Origin: Pseudomonadota bacterium
GTDB taxonomy: Bacteria; Desulfobacterota; Desulfovibrionia; Desulfovibrionales; Desulfovibrionaceae
Assembly: GCA_023419375.1 (NCBI GenBank)
Contig: JAEZYD010000029.1
Coordinates: forward strand, 1-64,000
DNA length: 64,000 nt
Direction: 5' to 3'
Part shown: in pieces, positions 44,267 through 53,130 of the stretch
Layout of the letters: every line of letters starts with the position of its first letter
Numbering within the stretch: position 1 is the first letter of the stretch
Position numbers and translations under genes: made by a program
The notes under the pieces: model-generated
Databases searched by the model: none
Told to the model about the DNA's origin: nothing
What the model saw: the letters and a program-made list of their open reading frames with translations, nothing else

Positions 44267-46417
44267 CTAACCCGCCGTAACAGCTTCCAGAATCATGATT
44301 TCATTATACAGGGGCTGCACCTTGCCGATGCGCACATCCACGGCAAGGCCGGGGTGCGAGCGCTCGTCAAAGAGCCGCCTTTTACCGCGCACAAACATAC
44401 CCTGATCGGGCAGGCTCACGGTAATAAAAGCATCGTTTTCTTCAGTGATGACGCCGTTCCACCAGACCTTGTCGCCCTTCTGACGGAAGAACAGCAGCTT
44501 CCAGTAGCGCGGGCGGAAGCGCTGCACCTGCCCCGCCGCGTCCAGCGCGGGCGAAAGCACGTTGAGCAGGTCTGTCAGCTCGGCTTCTGTCCAGCGCGGC
44601 GCGCCAGTGCGGAAAAAATGCACCAACTGTTCCTCGTTGACAAGATCGGGATAACGCCTGAGCGGCGAAGTCACAGGGGTGTAACGCGCAAGCCCGAGGG
44701 CTGCGTGGGGCCGTGCCTGCACCTCAAGGCCGGAGGGTGTGAGCGCGCGCATGATGCGCGTCATGTCCTGGGGCGTTGTCCAGATGCCCGCGTATTCCCT
44801 GGGCAGGGCCACATCCTGCACGCGGTGCAGCATGGCGACGCCCTTGTCCGCGGCCCACTGGGCTACGGCGGCGCTGGCAAGGATCATCATTTCCGCCACC
44901 AGCATCTGCGCGTCCGAGGCCTGGTAATCCTGGCCCACTTCCACCCGCACATCTGCCCCTTCGCCCTCAAGGCGAATGACAGGATCGGGCCTGTCCATGA
45001 TTACCGCGCCGTCCGCAATGCGGGCGGTCTGCCGCTGACGGGCAAGCTCAAGGCCCAGGCGCAGCTGTTCGGCATAGGGCGTGGCCGCGTTCTGCGGCAG
45101 GGGTTCGCCTGCGGCCTGCGCGTCAAGCACGGCCTGACTGTCCACATAGGTCAGGTTGGCGGCAAGGCTGGTCTGCACAACCGAAATCTCGCACTCGCCA
45201 AGGGTGCCGTCCGCCGCCACATGCACGAGCACGCTCAGTGCGGGGCGCGTCTGGCCCGCCAGCAGCGAATAGGCGTCCGTGCCCAGCACTTCGGGCAGCA
45301 TGTGGCAGTCGCCTTCCGGCAGGTAGATGCTGGTGCCGCGGTGCAGCACCATCTTGTCCAGCGGCCCGCCGAAATTCCAGAACAGCGAGGGGCAGGCCAG
45401 CATGAGGGTCAGCGCCCAGCCGTCGCCCTCCGCCTCCACATGAAAGGCGTCGTCCACATCGCGCGTGGTTGCGCTGTCTATGCTGATGCAGGGCAGATCG
45501 CAAACATCAAGGCTGCCTTGCTGCCCGTATTGGGCTAGGGCAGCCACAGGGTCGCGCCCTGCGGCGGCAAGGGATTCGACCTCATCGGCGCAGGCCTGCC
45601 ACCAGGTGTCGCCCGAGGCATAGCCCGCGCGGTCAAGCCAGAAATTATAGTGCGGCGGCACCTTGCCCCAGGCCACCAGCAATTGCAGGGGCAGATGCGG
45701 CACATCCGGCATGCCCTTGCTCAGGGTGCGCCAGATGCTTTCCCATTCCTGACTTTCAGGATCAACCAGGCGGGAAAAAAGAACTTCTTCAAGGCGCTCG
45801 GCCACTTCTTGCGGGGGCCATTCGCCAAGGGCAGCGCCCTCGCGCGGGGGCTGGGGCAGCTCGCGCTTGCGGCAGGCAACATCCCACAAAAGGCGCAAAA
45901 AGGCGGCTCCGCCTGCAATGAGCGATTCGCGCTCAAGGCGGATTTTCTCCTCGGCCATGCGTTTTTCAACCATGTCGGCAGAAAAAACCTGAAAATCCGG
46001 GGGCTGAAAACGGAAATGACTTTTGCAGGCCAGCAGGGCGCGGCCATAGGCAGCCACATGATCGGTCGTGGGGTCGCTTTCAAAAAGCTCGGCAAACCAG
46101 CTTGCGGGGGCCACTTCCACCTCGCCCTGGGCGAGTTCCCACACGTCCATGACGGGGATCTGGGCGGCCATGTCTTCGCGGTTTTTTCTGTGCGCTTCAA
46201 GCACGCGCACTGCGTCTTCCCGCCCCATGTCCGCCCCGTGCATGGGGCCTATCCAGGGCAGCAGGCGCGAAGAATTGAGGCGGGTTTCCCGTCTGTTGGG
46301 CAACAGCAGCCGCAGCCTGCCCCCGACCTCTTCAGTGACCAGGGCAATCTGCACGGCATTGCCTTCCATATATTCCACCACGCAACCCGGCGCCGGGTAG
46401 CGCACACAATCAGACAT
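44267..46417 (-). CDS. RNB-domain (RNase II/R family) exoribonuclease
   Basis: Predicted 3'-5' exoribonuclease, 716 residues. The RNB catalytic motif SIDSATTRDVDDAFHVE near residues 315-330 provides the acidic metal ligands. Later blocks (HRGTSIYLPEGDCHMLPEVLG, then TSPLRRYPDLVNEEQL) complete the domain. The N-terminal part (about 300 residues) does not show the usual paired cold-shock domains, and a C-terminal S1 domain is not obvious, so it belongs to the divergent RNB group found in some Deltaproteobacteria and cyanobacteria rather than to classical RNase R. ATG 46417 has GAAGGAGC upstream. Confidence 0.88.
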   Translation of the reverse strand: MSDCVRYPAPGCVVEYMEGNAVQIALVTEEVGGRLRLLLPNRRETRLNSSRLLPWIGPMHGADMGREDAVRVLEAHRKNREDMAAQIPVMDVWELAQGEVEVAPASWFAELFESDPTTDHVAAYGRALLACKSHFRFQPPDFQVFSADMVEKRMAEEKIRLERESLIAGGAAFLRLLWDVACRKRELPQPPREGAALGEWPPQEVAERLEEVLFSRLVDPESQEWESIWRTLSKGMPDVPHLPLQLLVAWGKVPPHYNFWLDRAGYASGDTWWQACADEVESLAAAGRDPVAALAQYGQQGSLDVCDLPCISIDSATTRDVDDAFHVEAEGDGWALTLMLACPSLFWNFGGPLDKMVLHRGTSIYLPEGDCHMLPEVLGTDAYSLLAGQTRPALSVLVHVAADGTLGECEISVVQTSLAANLTYVDSQAVLDAQAAGEPLPQNAATPYAEQLRLGLELARQRQTARIADGAVIMDRPDPVIRLEGEGADVRVEVGQDYQASDAQMLVAEMMILASAAVAQWAADKGVAMLHRVQDVALPREYAGIWTTPQDMTRIMRALTPSGLEVQARPHAALGLARYTPVTSPLRRYPDLVNEEQLVHFFRTGAPRWTEAELTDLLNVLSPALDAAGQVQRFRPRYWKLLFFRQKGDKVWWNGVITEENDAFITVSLPDQGMFVRGKRRLFDERSHPGLAVDVRIGKVQPLYNEIMILEAVTAG

Positions 46418-46623
46418 GCCCGCTCCTTCAGAAAAAGCGCGTCCGCTCTCCCATAGACCGTCGCGCTTGCAGCCAAAGACATTCCTTTATTTTTGGCCTT
46501 CTGGCAAGTGCCGCCGGGGGCGCAGCGCCAGACATACTGGACGCAAGGGCTGTAAACCGCTATATTAGCGGCTTACGGCAACAATTTTTACCACGCGCGT
46601 AGCGCGAGCAGGGCGGACACCCA

Positions 46624-48465
46624 ATGAGCAACATTATTCACCAAACTGGAGGCAGCCGTACCCTGGTCATGCAGGAGCCGGAAAAACCGCAGCTCTACCG
46701 TGAGCTTTTCCCTTACACCAGCGTTTGCCGCACCTCGTTTGACGAGGTTCTGCTGTCCCCCCGACCGGCAGACCAGATGCGCATTACCGACACGACCTTT
46801 CGCGACGGCCAGCAGGCCCGCCCCCCCTATACGGTCAAGCAAGTGGCAAAGATGTTCGATTTTCTGCACCGACTCGGCGGAAAAACCGGACTCATCACGG
46901 CTTCGGAATTTTTTCTGTACTCGGCCAAAGATCGCAAGTGCATTGATGTATGCCGCGCCAGAGGCTACCGCTTTCCGCGTGTGACTGCCTGGATACGCGC
47001 CACCAAGGACGACCTCAAGCTTGCGCGCGACATGGAATTTGACGAAACCGGCATGCTCACCAGCGTGTCGGACTACCATATTTTTCTCAAACTGGGCAAA
47101 ACCCGCCAGCAGGCCATGGACATGTATGTGGGCATGGCCGAGCAAGCGCTGGAATGGGGCATCATCCCCCGCTGCCACTTTGAAGATGTGACCAGAGCCG
47201 ATATTTACGGTTTCTGCCTGCCCCTGGCCCAACGGCTCATGGAGCTTTCGCGCCAGAGCGGCATGCCGGTCAAAATCCGCCTGTGCGACACCATGGGCTA
47301 CGGCGTGCCCTACCCCGGCGCGGCCCTGCCCCGCTCGGTGCAGCGCATTGTGCGCTGCTTTACGGACGAGGCCGGCGTGCCCGGCGAGTGGCTTGAATGG
47401 CACGGGCACAACGACTTCCACAAGGTGCTGGTCAACGGCGTTACCGCATGGCTCTACGGCTGCGGCGCGGTCAACAGCACGCTTTTTGGTTTTGGCGAAC
47501 GCACCGGCAACACCCCGCTGGAAGCCCTGTTGGTGGAATACATTTCGCTTACGGGCGACGATGCCGCCGCAGACACCACAATTCTGAGCGAAGTTGCCGA
47601 GTTCTTTGAAAAAGAGCTGCACTACCGCATTCCGCACAACTATCCCTTTGTGGGCCGCGACTTCAACGCCACCAGCGCGGGCGTGCACGCCGACGGCCTG
47701 GCCAAAAACGAAGAGATCTACAATATCTTCGACACCAAGCATCTGCTTGGCCGCCCGGTGCCCATCATCATTACAGACAAGACGGGCCGCGCGGGCGTTG
47801 CCTACTGGATCAACGCCAACCTCGATCTGCCCAACGACCAGCAGGTTTCCAAAAAACACCCTGCCGTGGGCCAGATATACGACGCCATCATGGCCGTGTA
47901 CGAAGAAACGGGCCGCACCACCAGCTTCTCGCACGAAGAAATGGAAGCCCTGGTGCAGCGCTTCATGCCCGAACTCTTCGCCTCCGAATACGACCATATG
48001 AAGCAGCTGGCTGGCGAACTTTCGGCCAACATCATCATCCGCCTTGCCCGCAGCAAGGATCTGCTGGATCTCAACAAACATGCCTGCGCGCGACTGGACG
48101 AGTTTGTTCGCGAATATCCCTTTATCCAGTACTGCTACCTCACCGACGATCAGGGCAAGCTGCGCTGCTCGGCCATCACCGACCCGGTGTACCGGGAAAC
48201 CTACGAGGCACTGCCCATCGGCTACGATTTTTCGGAGCGCGAATGGTTCAAGATGCCCATGAAAACCGGCGACCTGCACATCATGGATGTGTACCAGTCG
48301 CACTTCACAAGCAAGCTCATCATCACCGTTTCATGCGCGGTGACTGATGACAAGGACAACATCGTGGGCGTTATTGGCGTGGACATCCAGCTTGAACAGC
48401 TCCTCAAACGCGCGCGCGCACTCCAGCAGGAAGTGGCCGCAGCAGACGACAGCGACACCGAGTAA
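46624..48465 (+). CDS. HMGL-type synthase fused to a Cache/PDC-like domain, probable Re-citrate synthase
   Basis: 613-residue two-part protein. Residues about 50-400 form a DRE-TIM (isopropylmalate/homocitrate/Re-citrate synthase) barrel: DTTFRDGQQ from Asp56, HGHND at 260-264 with two metal-binding His, and GFGERTGN at 289-296. The C-terminal ~130 residues (about 475-605) read like a Cache/PDC sensor: REYPFIQYCYLTDDQGK, then FSEREWFKMPM and DKDNIVGVIGVDIQLEQL. No membrane helix is present, so the domain must work in the cytoplasm. Isocitrate dehydrogenase follows after 14 bases and an aconitase-like gene further on, so condensing acetyl-CoA with oxaloacetate (Re-face) is the best guess. Re-citrate synthase activity is established in Desulfovibrio. 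Homocitrate or citramalate synthesis remains possible. Confidence 0.8.
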   Translation: MSNIIHQTGGSRTLVMQEPEKPQLYRELFPYTSVCRTSFDEVLLSPRPADQMRITDTTFRDGQQARPPYTVKQVAKMFDFLHRLGGKTGLITASEFFLYSAKDRKCIDVCRARGYRFPRVTAWIRATKDDLKLARDMEFDETGMLTSVSDYHIFLKLGKTRQQAMDMYVGMAEQALEWGIIPRCHFEDVTRADIYGFCLPLAQRLMELSRQSGMPVKIRLCDTMGYGVPYPGAALPRSVQRIVRCFTDEAGVPGEWLEWHGHNDFHKVLVNGVTAWLYGCGAVNSTLFGFGERTGNTPLEALLVEYISLTGDDAAADTTILSEVAEFFEKELHYRIPHNYPFVGRDFNATSAGVHADGLAKNEEIYNIFDTKHLLGRPVPIIITDKTGRAGVAYWINANLDLPNDQQVSKKHPAVGQIYDAIMAVYEETGRTTSFSHEEMEALVQRFMPELFASEYDHMKQLAGELSANIIIRLARSKDLLDLNKHACARLDEFVREYPFIQYCYLTDDQGKLRCSAITDPVYRETYEALPIGYDFSEREWFKMPMKTGDLHIMDVYQSHFTSKLIITVSCAVTDDKDNIVGVIGVDIQLEQLLKRARALQQEVAAADDSDTE

Positions 48466-48479
48466 GGTAAGGAAATTCC

Positions 48480-49622
48480 ATGAACAAGAGAATCTACTGG
48501 ATCGAAGGCGACGGCATTGGCCCCGAAATCTGGAAGGCCGCGCGCCCTGTCATTGAAGCTGCCCTTGCTGCCGAAAATACCGGCATCAATCTGGAGTGGA
48601 CAGAGCTGCTGGCAGGCGACAAGGCCGTGAAAGAAACCGGCTCTCCCCTGCCGGAAGAAACCATGCAGACCCTGCGCACAGCGGAGCTGGCCATGAAGGG
48701 CCCCCTCGGCACCCCCGTGGGCACGGGCATCCGCAGCCTCAACGTGGCCCTGCGCCAGGGGCTTGACCTCTACGCCTGCATCCGCCCGGTGCGTCACTTT
48801 GAAGGGCTTGAAACCCCCGTCAAACACCCCGAGCGCGTCAATATGGTCATTTTCCGCGAAAATACCGAGGACGTTTACGCCGGTGTGGAATTTGCCGCCG
48901 AGACCCCCGAGGCCCGCAAGCTCATCACCTTTTTGCGCGAAGAACTGGGCGTGAATAAGGTGGGCGATGCCGCCGCCGTGGGCATCAAACCCATGACCGA
49001 GGCTGGCTCCAAGCGTCTGGTGCGCCGCGCCCTGCGCTTTGCTCTGGACCAGAAGCAGCAGAGCCTCACCCTTGTGCACAAGGGCAATATCATGAAGTTC
49101 ACCGAAGGCGCCTTCCGCCAGTGGGGCTACGATGTGGCCGCGCAGGAATTTGGCGACCTGACCTGCACGGAAAAGGAACCTGTGGCCGGGCGTCTGGTGG
49201 TCAAAGACCGCATTGCCGATGCCATGTTCCAGGAGGCCCTGCTGCGCCCCGAGCAGTACCAGATTCTCGCCACGCCCAACCTCAACGGCGACTACATCTC
49301 TGACGCGCTGGCGGCGCAGGTGGGCGGCCTTGGGCTGGCCCCCGGCGTCAACATGTCGGACACCCTGGCCTTTTACGAAGCCACCCACGGCACTGCCCCC
49401 ACCATTGCGGGCAAGGACAAGGCCAACCCCGGCAGCGTCATCTTGTGCGGCGCGCTGATGCTTGAAAACATCGGCGTGCCCAAGGCTGCCGAGCGCATCC
49501 GCAATGCCGTGAGCAAGGCCATTGCCGCCAAGGCCGTGACCGAAGACCTCGCCGCTCAGGTGCCCGGCTCGCGCACTGTGGGCTGCGTGGAGTTTGGCGA
49601 CATCATCGGCGCAAATCTGTAG
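48480..49622 (+). CDS. icd: Isocitrate dehydrogenase
   Basis: Oxidises isocitrate to 2-oxoglutarate and CO2, 380 residues, shorter than the 416 of the E. coli enzyme. Substrate-binding residues lie in GIRSLNVALRQGLDLYACIRP and the Mg2+ Asp in NLNGDYISDALAA. The cofactor loop reads HGTAPTIAG, where NADP enzymes usually have KY and NAD enzymes DI at the two positions after P; the TI here leaves cofactor preference open. It lies 14 bases after the probable Re-citrate synthase. Together with the aconitase-like gene at 50.7 kb it makes 2-oxoglutarate for glutamate synthesis. Confidence 0.94.
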   Translation: MNKRIYWIEGDGIGPEIWKAARPVIEAALAAENTGINLEWTELLAGDKAVKETGSPLPEETMQTLRTAELAMKGPLGTPVGTGIRSLNVALRQGLDLYACIRPVRHFEGLETPVKHPERVNMVIFRENTEDVYAGVEFAAETPEARKLITFLREELGVNKVGDAAAVGIKPMTEAGSKRLVRRALRFALDQKQQSLTLVHKGNIMKFTEGAFRQWGYDVAAQEFGDLTCTEKEPVAGRLVVKDRIADAMFQEALLRPEQYQILATPNLNGDYISDALAAQVGGLGLAPGVNMSDTLAFYEATHGTAPTIAGKDKANPGSVILCGALMLENIGVPKAAERIRNAVSKAIAAKAVTEDLAAQVPGSRTVGCVEFGDIIGANL

Positions 49623-49707
49623 CATGCGCAGCGCTGGGCCCGACACCCTGCCCGCAACGGCATAGGGAATGGCATGGCCTGCCGCTGATATGTCTTTAGG
49701 AGCGTGA

Positions 49708-49785
49708 GGAGAGAAGGAGTGTTTTACGGCTCTGCCCGGAGGTCAACAGACTGACGGGCGCAACCGCAAGGCGCTCCTTTTCTCC
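49708..49785 (+). terminator. Possible imperfect long-stem terminator after icd
   Basis: GGAGAGAAGGAGTG (49708-49721) and GCGCTCCTTTTCTCC (49771-49785) are imperfect complements around a GC-rich loop. The structure lies in the 180 bases between icd and the exporter gene. It has no clear U-tract, so the call is tentative. Confidence 0.35.
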
Positions 49786-49816
49786 ACCAGCTCTGGCTTG
49801 AATGAAGGACTGCACC

Positions 49817-50500
49817 ATGATTTCGCTGGATACTCTGCTGCTCTTTGTGCCCATGGCCGCCATTCTGGTAATGTTGCCGGGGCCGGATTTTGCGCTTATT
49901 GCCAAAATTTCGCTCATGAATGGGCGTCCGCAGGGGCAGGCCGCCGCAGTGGGCGTGGCCCTTGGCATCTGCGTGCACACAACCGCGGCCATGCTGGGCA
50001 TTTCGGCCATCATCGCGCAGTCTGTGTTGTGGTTCAGCATCCTTAAATATGTGGGTGCGGCCTATCTGGTATGGCTTGGCATTCAGGCCATACGCGCCGG
50101 GCAACGTGCCGGGCAGCCATTAAGTGCGGCTGTGGTCAAAACCGCGCAGGAGCCGAATCCCGCCCAGTCTGCGCAGCGTCTGACATTGCGCCAATGGCTG
50201 CACTTCTTCGGCCAGGGATTTCTGACCAATGCGCTGAATCCCAAGGCTGTGCTGATTTTTCTGACTTTTCTCCCCCAGTTCATGGATCCCCGCGCACCGC
50301 TTGCCCCGCAGTTTCTCACTCTGGGCAGCATCATGTCTGGCCTGTGTCTGTTCTGGTATGTACCCTTGGCCTATATGCTGGGCCGAATCCGGCACATCTT
50401 TGAGAACAGCCGCTTCCAGAAGTGGATGCAGCGCGGCACGGGCCTTGTGTTCATAGCCTTTGGCCTCAAACTGGCCACGGCGCACGCTGGAGCAGATTAA
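49817..50500 (+). CDS. LysE/RhtB family amino acid exporter
   Basis: Inner-membrane exporter of 227 residues with about six hydrophobic segments. The family motif MLPGPDFALIAKISLMNGRPQG is at the N-terminus and the second repeat begins FLTNALNPKAVLIFLTFLPQF. ATG 49817 is chosen because GAAGGA lies seven bases before it; an in-frame ATG five codons upstream lacks a site. A hydrophilic loop rich in Gln, Ala and Pro (about residues 85-115) separates the halves. It sits between icd and the aconitase-like gene; export of an amino acid derived from 2-oxoglutarate is possible but unproved. Confidence 0.88.
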   Translation: MISLDTLLLFVPMAAILVMLPGPDFALIAKISLMNGRPQGQAAAVGVALGICVHTTAAMLGISAIIAQSVLWFSILKYVGAAYLVWLGIQAIRAGQRAGQPLSAAVVKTAQEPNPAQSAQRLTLRQWLHFFGQGFLTNALNPKAVLIFLTFLPQFMDPRAPLAPQFLTLGSIMSGLCLFWYVPLAYMLGRIRHIFENSRFQKWMQRGTGLVFIAFGLKLATAHAGAD

Positions 50501-50657
50501 CTTTGAGAATAGGCATTCTCGAAGTTTAAGACACACGTTCCGGCGCTTACGCCTCACGGTGGGCGTCTGCCTATGCAGACGCCAGAGCATTTCAACATTG
50601 AAATACTCTTTCTAACCCGCGTCGCGCCAGCGACCCGCAAACCCCTGAAGGTCTGCC
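50501..50657. other. Hairpins between the exporter and aconitase-like genes
   Basis: A perfect 8-bp hairpin (GCGTCTGC, loop CTAT, GCAGACGC at 50563-50582) and a smaller one (GAGAAT..ATTCTC near 50504-50519) lie in this 157-base gap. Neither is followed by a U-tract. They may be processing or partial terminator structures; no gene is seen. Confidence 0.4.
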
Positions 50658-52949
50658 ATGATCGAAATAGTGAACAGTTCTGTGGTGATTGACGCCAACG
50701 GCATACGCATGGCTGAGGAAGCCCGCGCCAAGGGCGTGGATATCGAAGCCTCCCGCAAAAACAGTCTTTCCGCCCGCATCCTGGCGGCGCACAATACCGG
50801 CACGGACGACAACGTGCTGCGCATCCGCTTTGACGCCATGGCCTCGCACGACATCACCTATGTAGGTATCGTGCAAACGGCCCGCGCCAGCGGCCTCAAG
50901 GAATTTCCCGTCCCCTACGCGCTGACCAACTGCCACAACAGCCTGTGCGCCGTGGGCGGCACCATCAATGAAGACGACCACCTCTTTGGTCTTTCTGCCG
51001 CGCGCAAGTACGGCGGCATCTTTGTGCCCCCGCATCTGGCGGTCATCCACCAGTATGTGCGCGAAATGATGACCAAATGCGGCGGCATGATTCTTGGTTC
51101 AGACAGCCACACCCGCTACGGCGCGCTGGGCGTTATGGCCATTGGCGAAGGCGGGCCGGAACTGGTCAAGCAGCTGCTTGGCAAGACCTACGACGTGACC
51201 AACCCGCAAAAGGTGGTTGTGTGGCTTGAAGGCGCGCCCCGCCCCGGCGTTGGCCCGCAGGACGTGGCCCTTGCCATCATTGGCGCAGTGTTCAAGAACG
51301 GCTTTGTGAAGAACAAGGTCATGGAATTCATGGGCCCCGGCGTGGCGGGTCTTTCTGTGGAATACCGCTGCGGCATTGACGTCATGACCACGGAAACCAC
51401 CTGTCTGTCGTCCATCTGGACCACGGACGAAAAGGTGCGTGACTACATGGCCATGCATGGCCGCGCTGGCGACTACGCCGAGCTGCGCCTTGAAGGCCCG
51501 GCCTGCTACGATGGCCTTATCCGGGTTGACCTGAGCAAGATCGTGCCCATGATCGCCCTGCCCTTCCACCCCAGCAACGTGTACCCCGTGGCCGAAGTTG
51601 CCAAGCACGGTGCCGAACTGCTGGCCGAAGTGGAAGCCGAAGCCCAGCGCCAGTTTGGCGATGCGGCCAAGGGCCTGAACATGCGCGCCAAGGTGCGCGA
51701 CGGCGGCGTGTGGGTGGATCAGGGCATTATTGCTGGCTGCGCTGGCGGCAACTTTGAAAATATCGCCCTGGCTGCCGCCATTCTGGACGGCAAATCCACG
51801 GGCAATCAGGCCTTCAACCTGGCCGTGTACCCCGCCAGCGAACCGCAGGGCCTTGCGCTCGTCAAAAACGGCGCTACCGCCAAGCTCATGCTCGCAGGCG
51901 CAGTGATGAAGACAGCCTTCTGCGGCCCCTGTTTCGGCGCTGGCGACACCCCGGCCCACGGTGCGCTCTCCATCCGCCACACCACCCGTAACTTCCCCAA
52001 CCGCGAAGGCTCCAAGCCTTCCAACGGTCAGGTTTCCACGGTGGCCCTCATGGACGCCCGCTCCATTGCCGCCACTGCGGCCAATGGCGGCCGCCTTACC
52101 CCGGCGACAGAGCTTGACTGGTCCGCGCCAGCGCTGGCCAATGTTGATCTTTCCTACACCTTTGAGCCGCTCATCTACCACAGCCGCGTGTACAACGGCT
52201 TTGGCAAGGCGGAACCCGAAGCCCAGCTCGTACGCGGCCCCAACATTGCCGACTGGCCGAGCATGAGCCCCCTGCCCGAACATCTGCTCCTGCAGGTGGT
52301 GAGCGTCATCACCGACCCGGTCACCACCACGGACGAGCTGATTCCCTCAGGTGAAACTTCGTCCCTGCGTTCCAACCCGCTCAAACTGGCGGAATACACG
52401 CTTTCGCGCAAAGACCCCGGCTATGTGGGCCGCGCCAAGGCTGTTAACGCCATGGAAGCCGCCCGCCTCGCCAATCCCGCCGATGCGGAGCTGGTTGCCA
52501 AGGCGCGTGGGCTCTTTGCCGTGTGCGGTCTTGATGTCTTGCAGGGTGCGGGCGACCTCAAGCAGGTGGGCCTTGGCTCCACCATCTTTGCCGTAAAGCC
52601 CGGCGATGGCTCGGCCCGCGAGCAGGCGGCCTCCTGCCAGAAGGTGCTGGGCGGCTGGGCCAACATGGCTGTGGAATACGCCACCAAGCGTTACCGCTCC
52701 AACCTCATCAACTGGGGCATGCTGCCCTTTATCGTTGATCCCTCGCTGGCTGACAGCCTGAAAGTGGGCGACTGGCTGGTGGTGCCCAATGTGCGCAGCG
52801 CCGTGCAGAACGCCGACCCCAGCTTCACCGGCTACGTTGCCAGCGAAGGCGGCCAGGCTCAGCAGATAAGTCTGGCCCTCAAGGAACTGACCAGCGATGA
52901 ACGCAAGATCATCCTCGACGGCTGCCTGATCAACTTCTACAATAGCTAA
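50658..52949 (+). CDS. Aconitase-superfamily hydratase (YbhJ-like), probable citrate-isocitrate aconitase
   Basis: Iron-sulfur hydratase of 763 residues. Three-cysteine cluster ligation is visible in NCHNSLCAVGG-like and GCAGGNFENI regions and FCGPCFGAGDTP, with the substrate loop GSDSHTRYGALGVMAIGEGG. The sequence resembles the YbhJ-like hydratase branch more than classical AcnA or AcnB, and the C-terminal swivel domain is present (SNLINWGMLPFIV). In the setting of citrate-forming enzyme and isocitrate dehydrogenase upstream, isomerising citrate to isocitrate is the likely job. ATG 50658 has a GAAGG site ten bases upstream. Confidence 0.85.
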   Translation: MIEIVNSSVVIDANGIRMAEEARAKGVDIEASRKNSLSARILAAHNTGTDDNVLRIRFDAMASHDITYVGIVQTARASGLKEFPVPYALTNCHNSLCAVGGTINEDDHLFGLSAARKYGGIFVPPHLAVIHQYVREMMTKCGGMILGSDSHTRYGALGVMAIGEGGPELVKQLLGKTYDVTNPQKVVVWLEGAPRPGVGPQDVALAIIGAVFKNGFVKNKVMEFMGPGVAGLSVEYRCGIDVMTTETTCLSSIWTTDEKVRDYMAMHGRAGDYAELRLEGPACYDGLIRVDLSKIVPMIALPFHPSNVYPVAEVAKHGAELLAEVEAEAQRQFGDAAKGLNMRAKVRDGGVWVDQGIIAGCAGGNFENIALAAAILDGKSTGNQAFNLAVYPASEPQGLALVKNGATAKLMLAGAVMKTAFCGPCFGAGDTPAHGALSIRHTTRNFPNREGSKPSNGQVSTVALMDARSIAATAANGGRLTPATELDWSAPALANVDLSYTFEPLIYHSRVYNGFGKAEPEAQLVRGPNIADWPSMSPLPEHLLLQVVSVITDPVTTTDELIPSGETSSLRSNPLKLAEYTLSRKDPGYVGRAKAVNAMEAARLANPADAELVAKARGLFAVCGLDVLQGAGDLKQVGLGSTIFAVKPGDGSAREQAASCQKVLGGWANMAVEYATKRYRSNLINWGMLPFIVDPSLADSLKVGDWLVVPNVRSAVQNADPSFTGYVASEGGQAQQISLALKELTSDERKIILDGCLINFYNS

Positions 52950-52971
52950 GAGGGGAGATTGGATGTTTTGC

Positions 52972-53004
52972 GGGAGAGGGACCCTTTAAAAAAGGGTCTC
53001 CTCC
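52972..53004 (+). terminator. Hairpin after the aconitase-like gene
   Basis: GGGAGAGGGACCCTTT and AAAGGGTCTCCTCCC form a long stem with one imperfection around AA-rich loop bases. It lies 25 bases after the stop. C-rich sequence and then AATTTTTTATT follow. This G/C-run plus AAAGGG pattern also seems to echo at the very start of the window (GGGGGGGGGCCCCTTT at 11-26). Confidence 0.65.
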
Positions 53005-53072
53005 CCCGTACCCCCTCCCCCTAAATTTTTTATTCTGCTATCTTGTTTGGCTACAAGGCTATTCAAAATACC

Positions 53073-53107
53073 AAAAGGCCTCTGTGGGAATTCCACAGAG
53101 GCCTTTT
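53073..53107. terminator. Bidirectional terminator between aconitase-like and TPR genes
   Basis: A perfect 15-bp stem (AAAAGGCCTCTGTGG and CCACAGAGGCCTTTT) with the loop GAATT lies between two convergent genes. T-runs flank it on both strands, so it can end both transcripts. Confidence 0.9.
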
Positions 53108-53130
53108 TACGTAATATGCTGAAAGAGAGC

